Source: an uncultured bacterium (GTDB taxonomy: Bacteria; Planctomycetota; Phycisphaerae; Phycisphaerales; SM1A02). From it: 8,441 nucleotides of DNA. The notes under the pieces are model-generated. The model was not told where the DNA came from. It did no database searches and was given only the letters and a program-made list of their open reading frames with translations. The stretch is taken from positions 1-8,441 of the forward strand of contig CAIOTP010000158.1 in NCBI GenBank assembly GCA_903861235.1. Direction: 5' to 3'. Made by a program: the position numbers and the translations under genes. Shown piece by piece: positions 4,440 through 8,441 of the stretch (positions within the stretch are counted from its first letter, which is position 1; every line of letters starts with the position of its first letter).

Positions 4440-5960
4440 ATGAGCCCGGGAAACCTGCTCGTGCATGGACGCCGCATTCCTGCGGACCAGCTCACCCCGG
4501 TGCTGGCCTATCGCCGCCTGGTCTCGCCGGACCGTCGCACCGATCCCAGCTTCCTGCTCGAGAGCGTGGAGCAGGGCGGGGCGATCGGCCGCCACAGCAT
4601 GGTGGGAGCCCGACCGGCTCTGGAGGTGACCGCCCGGCAGGGCCAGGTCCAGATCCGCCGGGGGGATCGCGTGGAGCGACGGCAGGAGGCCGACCCGCTC
4701 GCCGTGCCCAGGCGGATCACCGGCTCGTGGCGGCCGATTCGCAGTGGCTCCGTTCCGCAGGCGTTCCACGGCGGCTGGTGCGGTTTCGTGGGCTTCGACG
4801 CCGTGCGTTGGCTGGAACCTTCGGCGCTCGCCTTCGACCGCGCGCCTCGCGACGATCGGGATCTGCCGGACATGCACCTGGGGCTCTACCAGCAGGTGGC
4901 GGTGTTCGATCACGCCCTTCATGTGGTGGACTGCGTGGCCAGCCAGCCGCTGGAAGCCCACGGGAGCCAGGCGGCCGCGCTCGCCGCCGCCGATCTGGAG
5001 ATCGACCGCATGGTGGAACTCATGCTGGCCCCCGGGCCGGCGCTTCCCACGGGCGAGATCCGGATGGACGTGGCGGCGGCGCCGCGGACCCCCATGCCGG
5101 GCTCCATGACGCGACCGGAGTTCGAGACGGCCGTCATCCGCGCCAAGGAGGCGATCGCCGCGGGAGACGCCTTCCAGATCGTGCTCTCGCAGCGTTTCGA
5201 GCGCAGCACCCGCGTGGACCCGTTCGAGATCTACCGGGCGCTCCGCATCGTGAATCCCAGCCCGTACCAGATCTATCTGCAGGCGGAGGGCTGCATCCTG
5301 GTGGCCAGCAGTCCCGAGATCGCCTGCCGTGTGCGCGGGCGCACGGTCACCAACCGTCCGCTCGCGGGCACCCGCCCGCGAGGAGCCGACGCCGCGGGCG
5401 ATGCCGCACAGGAGGCTTCGCTGCGTGCAGATCCCAAGGAGCGGGCCGAGCACGCCATGCTCGTCGACCTGGGCCGGAACGACCTCGGTCGGGTGTGCGA
5501 GCCCGGCTCCGTGCAGGTCGAGCGCTGCATGGACGTGGAACGCTACAGCCATGTCATGCACCTCTCGAGCACGCTCACCGGAACGCTGCGGCAGGGCCTG
5601 GACGCGTGGGACGCTCTGCGGGCCACGCTTCCCGTGGGGACCGTCTCGGGCGCACCCAAGATCCGCGCCATCCAGATCATCGACGAACTGGAGCCGGTGC
5701 GCCGCGGCCCGTACGCCGGTGGCATCGGCGTGGCCGGATTCGACGGCGACATGGACATGGCCATTGCGCTTCGCACCATGGTGGTGCCCACCGCCGGTCG
5801 GGACCGGGCTCCGTGGTCGGTGCATCTGCAGGCCGGCGCCGGGGTGGTGCTGGACAGTGATCCGGCAGCGGAGCACCAGGAGACCCTTCACAAGTCGGCC
5901 GCCCTGGGTCGCGCCATCGACCTGGCGGAGCAGGCGTTCGCAACGCCGAAATCAGGATGA
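4440..5960 (+). CDS. trpE: Anthranilate synthase component I
   Basis: The 506-residue product has a typical length. With the TrpG amidotransferase it makes anthranilate from chorismate and glutamine, the first step of tryptophan synthesis, in the cytoplasm. The N-terminal region has LLES at 39-42, the motif involved in tryptophan feedback binding, followed by GRHSMVGA. The chorismate-binding domain (about 222-500) has AGDAFQIVLSQRF at 241-253, NPSPYQIYL at 272-280, NRPLAGTRPRG at 305-315, DPKERAEHAMLVDLGRNDLG at 331-350, YSHVMHL at 369-375, VGTVSGAPK at 399-407 and GGIGVAGFDGDMDM near 427-440. Ala309 in PLAGT distinguishes it from PabB, which has a lysine there. No glutamine amidotransferase domain is fused, and trpG is not in the window. 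The ATG lies 4 bp after ruvC. The last 9 bases overlap the end of the opposing membrane-protein gene. The feedback motif suggests allosteric control by tryptophan; no Trp-codon leader peptide is seen. Confidence 0.95.
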   Translation: MSPGNLLVHGRRIPADQLTPVLAYRRLVSPDRRTDPSFLLESVEQGGAIGRHSMVGARPALEVTARQGQVQIRRGDRVERRQEADPLAVPRRITGSWRPIRSGSVPQAFHGGWCGFVGFDAVRWLEPSALAFDRAPRDDRDLPDMHLGLYQQVAVFDHALHVVDCVASQPLEAHGSQAAALAAADLEIDRMVELMLAPGPALPTGEIRMDVAAAPRTPMPGSMTRPEFETAVIRAKEAIAAGDAFQIVLSQRFERSTRVDPFEIYRALRIVNPSPYQIYLQAEGCILVASSPEIACRVRGRTVTNRPLAGTRPRGADAAGDAAQEASLRADPKERAEHAMLVDLGRNDLGRVCEPGSVQVERCMDVERYSHVMHLSSTLTGTLRQGLDAWDALRATLPVGTVSGAPKIRAIQIIDELEPVRRGPYAGGIGVAGFDGDMDMAIALRTMVVPTAGRDRAPWSVHLQAGAGVVLDSDPAAEHQETLHKSAALGRAIDLAEQAFATPKSG

Positions 5961-6644
5961 CTGGCGATCGAAGGCCTCGTCCGTCTCCGAGGCCAGCACC
6001 CGGCCCGCACCGTCGGCGATGAGCACGACCGCCACGGAGCCGCCCAGCAGCAGCATGGCGAAGGCGGCCACCGCCACGAGCCGGCTGTCGGCCACCGCTT
6101 CAGGACGCGTGGCGGCCAGCCACTGCAGGCTGGTGCAGATGGCGACCAGACCTCCGGCGGCCGCCATCATCAGGGCCACCCACCGGCTCTGCCGCACGCT
6201 CGCCTCGCGGAGCACCCACAGGATCGCCACCAGGACTTCCGCCACCGCGGCGATCCGCCAGGTCTGCAGCAGCGTGCTGGTCGAGACTCCGGGCTGCATC
6301 CGCAGGGACAGCAGGATCAGGCCCACGCCCACCGCCAGCCCCAGGCTGCTCCATGCGAACGCGATCAGGGCCCAGCAGCGAGGCAGAAGCGAGGCTCCGA
6401 CCCAGGGAGACCCCCGCAAGGCCTGCCGCAGGCAGATGACCCTCCACCAGCCCCCCAGCACGGCCGCGATCGTCAGCAGGGGGCCCAGCCAGGGCCAGGT
6501 CACGGCTCCCGTGGCCAGGGGCCACCAGAGCCAGCAGGCCATGGGCAGCTCCGAGGAGGCCATCGCAAGCCTGTCCACGGGCGTGGGTTCCGGAAGCGGG
6601 GTGGGTGGGAGGTTGGAGGTCATCGACGCCCATGGCCGACTCAT
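5952..6644 (-). CDS. Unrecognised polytopic inner-membrane protein
   Basis: The product is 230 residues from ATG 6644 (223 from ATG 6623; neither has a Shine-Dalgarno, so the start is uncertain). I do not recognise the family. A proline-rich cytoplasmic-looking N-terminus (1-33) is followed by about five or six hydrophobic segments: roughly 35-68 (long, tryptophan-rich, perhaps two passes), 90-113, 130-146, 155-176 and 188-210. A short polar tail ends in DEAFDRQSS. Positive residues cluster in the loops at 68-78 and 146-154. No catalytic motif is visible. The gene converges on trpE with a 9-bp overlap of the coding ends and diverges from the S41 protease gene across 51 bp that contain a two-way -10 box. 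The same frame stays open upstream through the protease gene to 7940, but that part is an antisense shadow. Coding is supported by the membrane-protein pattern and low-complexity-free composition. Confidence 0.7.
   Translation of the reverse strand: MSRPWASMTSNLPPTPLPEPTPVDRLAMASSELPMACWLWWPLATGAVTWPWLGPLLTIAAVLGGWWRVICLRQALRGSPWVGASLLPRCWALIAFAWSSLGLAVGVGLILLSLRMQPGVSTSTLLQTWRIAAVAEVLVAILWVLREASVRQSRWVALMMAAAGGLVAICTSLQWLAATRPEAVADSRLVAVAAFAMLLLGGSVAVVLIADGAGRVLASETDEAFDRQSS
5973..5994. terminator. GC-rich hairpin just past the trpE stop
   Basis: GGCCTCG at 5973-5979 pairs perfectly with CGAGGCC at 5988-5994 around an 8-base loop, 12 bp after the trpE stop and inside the C-terminal codons of the opposing membrane-protein gene. 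No T tract follows in either direction, so it is at most a non-canonical end signal for trpE transcripts. Confidence 0.25.
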
Positions 6645-6646
6645 GG

Positions 6647-6677
6647 TTGAATCGGCCGAACCGTATTGCAGTATAAG
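6647..6677 (+). promoter_or_regulatory. Candidate promoter of the S41 protease gene
   Basis: TTGAAT at 6647-6652 and TATAAG at 6672-6677 are 19 bp apart, somewhat wide. A start near 6684 would leave a leader of about 12 nt. AAGGAG at 6675-6680 lies 15 bases from the ATG, too far for a normal Shine-Dalgarno, and would probably not be in the mRNA. Confidence 0.4.
6670..6675 (-). promoter_or_regulatory. Candidate -10 box (TATACT) of the membrane-protein gene
   Basis: Read on the minus strand, the same bases that form the protease gene's -10 give TATACT in the context TTATACTGC, identical to the 9 bases around the ACT gene's box at 1641-1649. A start near 6663 would give a leader of about 19 nt to ATG 6644. 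No good -35 is visible. Confidence 0.35.
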
Positions 6678-6695
6678 GAGAACGGAAACGCTCCC

Positions 6696-8441
6696 ATGAA
6701 CCACGCCCCCTCGCCTCGCGCGCCGCTCGCCGCCCTGCTGGCCTTCGTCCTGTTCGTGCCGGTGCTCCGCGCCGACATCACCGCGTGGAGCGACCAGGCC
6801 TGGGACGCCGCCCGTCGTGGCGATGTCGCGGCCTTCGAGGCCGCCGTCCGCGCATGTCCGGACGACGGTGGCGAGGCCACGAAGTCCTTCCGGTCGGCGG
6901 TCGATGTCCGATCGAGGAACAGGGATCAGGCGGACAAGTCGCGCGAGGCCGCCATCACGAAGCACCGCGCCGACATGGCCCGCGAGCTCGACGGTGGCGA
7001 CATCACTCGGGCGCTCGTGGCCGCGGCCAACCTGAAGTTCCTGCTCGACCTGCCTTCGTGGAACCGCGAGATGGACACCGACGCGTTCCGACGCCTCGAG
7101 GCGCGCGCCGAGGAAGTCCGTGCGAAGGCGGAGCGCGAGACGGACTGGCTGCTGGCGCAGGAGATGCTCTACCGGCTCCGCTCGCTCCACGAGGACAGCT
7201 CGCGGCGCGAGCGCTTCGAGGCGCTCGACGACATGCTCGACGCCTCCGGCCGTCGCGTCACCTTCCTGGCGGAGTTCGCCCCGAAGCGGCTGCACGAGCT
7301 CCGCAAGCTGCAGAACGAGCGGTTCAAGGCGAGCCAGACCGAGGAGGACCGCGAGAAGGCGCGAGCCCGGGCGGCGCGGGCCCGCCGAGGGGGCGAGGCC
7401 GCGGAGGAGGACGTGGACGAGCCGTTCCCCGACTACAACCCGGCCGTCGCCGACGACTGGAAGGAGCAGTTCTCCGGGATCACGCCGTACATGCTTCGCG
7501 AGGGCCTGCGGAAGGCGGCCACGGAGCACATCGAGAACGGTGGCTGGAAGCCGCTGCTTCAGGGAGGCATCGGGGCGCTCACGCTGCTGGCGCAGACCCC
7601 GGAGTGCCGTGAGACCTTCGCGGGCCTGGGTGACGACGCCAAGCGGAACAAGTGGCTGGAGGCGCTCGCCGCAGCCAAGGCCCGGGTGGACGGCGTGCCC
7701 GACGACGCGGCCAACGCGGTGCTCTACCGCGAGGTGATGAGCGGCCTGCTGCAGGCCAACCACGCCACCATCGACATGCCCGAGTCGGCGCTGCTGCACG
7801 AGTTCGGCGAGGGGGCCACCTCCGTGCTCGCCCGCCGGTTCGAGGATCCGTACTCGGAGATCATCTGGCCCGAGCGGCTGCGTCGCTTCCGCCAGCAGGT
7901 GGAGGGCAACTTCGTGGGCGTGGGGATCCTGATCCGTCACGACCAGAAGCGTGACATCGAGATCATCAACCCGTTGGAGGGATCGCCTGCCGCGCGGGCG
8001 GGCCTCAAGCCCGGCGACCGCATCGTGGCGGTCAACGGACAGAGCACCACGGGGTGGTCCCTCAACCGTGCGGTGGACCTGATCACGGGGCCCGCGGGCG
8101 AGGTCGTCACGCTCACCATCCGCCGCGAGGGCGACGAGAAGCCCTTCGAGATGCCCCTGACCCGCGAAAGCATCAAGATGCGGTCCGTGGTGGGCTGGCG
8201 CAAGACCGGTCTGGACGACCGAGGCATGCCCACGTGGGACTGGTATGTGGATCCCACGCTGGGCATCGGCATGGTCCGCCTGACCAGCTTCAACGAGGAC
8301 AGCTACGACGACTTCATGGACGCCATCGAGGCCATGCGCCGTCAGCGGCCCCTGAACGGACTGGTGCTGGATCTGCGAGGCAATCCGGGTGGACTCCTGA
8401 CGAGCGCCACGGACTTCTGCAACCTCTGGATTCCCAAGGGC
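6696..8441 (+). CDS. Exported carboxyl-terminal processing protease, S41 family with PDZ domain (C-terminus beyond the window)
   Basis: The frame is open from ATG 6696 to the right edge, 582 residues visible. Residues 1-26 form a signal peptide (core LAALLAFVLFVPVLRA), so it acts outside the cytoplasmic membrane. Residues 27 to about 340 are mostly charged and helical and match no domain I know; 209-241 is especially rich in Arg and Glu. From about 341 the CTP pattern begins: DPYSEIIWPERLRRF at 384-398, then GNFVGVGILI at 404-413. A PDZ domain spans about 405-490 with GSPAARAGLKPGDRIVAVNG at 429-448. The S41 core starts near 520 with GIGMVRLTSFNEDSYDDF and LVLDLRGNPGGLL at 556-568. In this family a Ser-Lys dyad cuts near the C-termini of substrates; both residues would lie past the window. 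The ATG gives a proper signal peptide but has no close Shine-Dalgarno. The N-terminal extension is longer than in CtpA-type enzymes. Confidence 0.92.
   Translation, partial: MNHAPSPRAPLAALLAFVLFVPVLRADITAWSDQAWDAARRGDVAAFEAAVRACPDDGGEATKSFRSAVDVRSRNRDQADKSREAAITKHRADMARELDGGDITRALVAAANLKFLLDLPSWNREMDTDAFRRLEARAEEVRAKAERETDWLLAQEMLYRLRSLHEDSSRRERFEALDDMLDASGRRVTFLAEFAPKRLHELRKLQNERFKASQTEEDREKARARAARARRGGEAAEEDVDEPFPDYNPAVADDWKEQFSGITPYMLREGLRKAATEHIENGGWKPLLQGGIGALTLLAQTPECRETFAGLGDDAKRNKWLEALAAAKARVDGVPDDAANAVLYREVMSGLLQANHATIDMPESALLHEFGEGATSVLARRFEDPYSEIIWPERLRRFRQQVEGNFVGVGILIRHDQKRDIEIINPLEGSPAARAGLKPGDRIVAVNGQSTTGWSLNRAVDLITGPAGEVVTLTIRREGDEKPFEMPLTRESIKMRSVVGWRKTGLDDRGMPTWDWYVDPTLGIGMVRLTSFNEDSYDDFMDAIEAMRRQRPLNGLVLDLRGNPGGLLTSATDFCNLWIPKG

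Noticed and set aside
3761..4495. 244-codon minus-strand open frame over ruvC
   Set aside because: ruvC on the plus strand has all four catalytic acids and normal length, so the opposite frame is a shadow.
4365..5891. 508-codon minus-strand open frame
   Set aside because: It is fully antisense to trpE, whose catalytic motifs are intact; the composition is shadow-like.
6675..6680. AAGGAG as Shine-Dalgarno of the S41 protease gene
   Set aside because: It is 15 bases from the ATG and overlaps the probable -10 box, so it would hardly be present in the mRNA at usable spacing.
5329..6699. 456-codon plus-strand open frame crossing the end of trpE
   Set aside because: It overlaps trpE in another frame and runs antisense through the membrane-protein gene; it is Ser/Arg/Thr-rich without any recognisable motif.
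6696..7940. Minus-strand open frame continuous with the membrane-protein gene, over 400 extra codons
   Set aside because: It lies antisense to the S41 protease, which has clear signal peptide, PDZ and CTP motifs. The antisense translation shows no domain and is rich in His, Gln and Arg as shadows usually are.
1..8441. CRISPR arrays, tRNA or rRNA genes, insertion sequences, phage or toxin-antitoxin genes
   Set aside because: No regularly spaced repeats, tRNA-like cloverleaf, transposase motif, terminal inverted repeats or defence-type domains were seen on either strand.

Overview
The window is very GC-rich bacterial chromosome with densely packed housekeeping-type genes and no trace of phage, transposon, CRISPR or tRNA/rRNA. 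It most resembles a Planctomycetota genome, perhaps class Phycisphaerae. That placement is an inference from four things: a futalosine-pathway menaquinone enzyme (MqnD), a tandem PTPS-like protein, a YdjY-like predicted lipoprotein, and starts that mostly lack a Shine-Dalgarno sequence. It was not tested by any search.

Layout. (1) Positions 1-695, minus strand: the N-terminal part of a secreted DUF885 protein that runs off the left edge. (2) About 735/744-1625, plus: mqnD, divergent from the DUF885 gene. (3) 1659-2132, plus: a stand-alone tandem-ACT protein behind a TATACT box. It is followed after 10 bp by a 66-residue CDGSH iron-sulfur protein with a good Shine-Dalgarno sequence (2143-2343). 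(4) 2350-3090, minus: a 6-pyruvoyl-tetrahydropterin-synthase family protein carrying an extra, apparently degenerate N-terminal copy of the fold. (5) 3091-3253: an unusually AT-rich intergenic island with phased repeats, a sigma70-like promoter and a strong terminator-like hairpin. (6) 3254-5960, plus: a tightly spaced three-gene set of predicted YdjY-like lipoprotein, ruvC and trpE (gaps of 9 and 4 bp). (7) 5952-6644, minus: an unrecognised polytopic membrane protein whose stop overlaps the end of trpE. (8) 6696 to the right edge, plus: an exported carboxyl-terminal processing (S41) protease with a large N-terminal extension, cut off before its catalytic serine.

The genes do not form one pathway. 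MqnD (menaquinone), TrpE (tryptophan) and RuvC (Holliday-junction resolution) are core functions, and PTPS is pterin metabolism. The most distinctive signal is regulatory: the promoter at 3193-3220 reads almost at once into a hairpin with a five-T tract. That hairpin contains the probable GTG start of the lipoprotein-ruvC-trpE operon and competes with a smaller upstream hairpin, an attenuator-like arrangement. A second regulatory signal is a -10 box near 6670-6677 that reads well on both strands between two divergent genes. I did not find convincing evidence of a wholly new multi-gene system.
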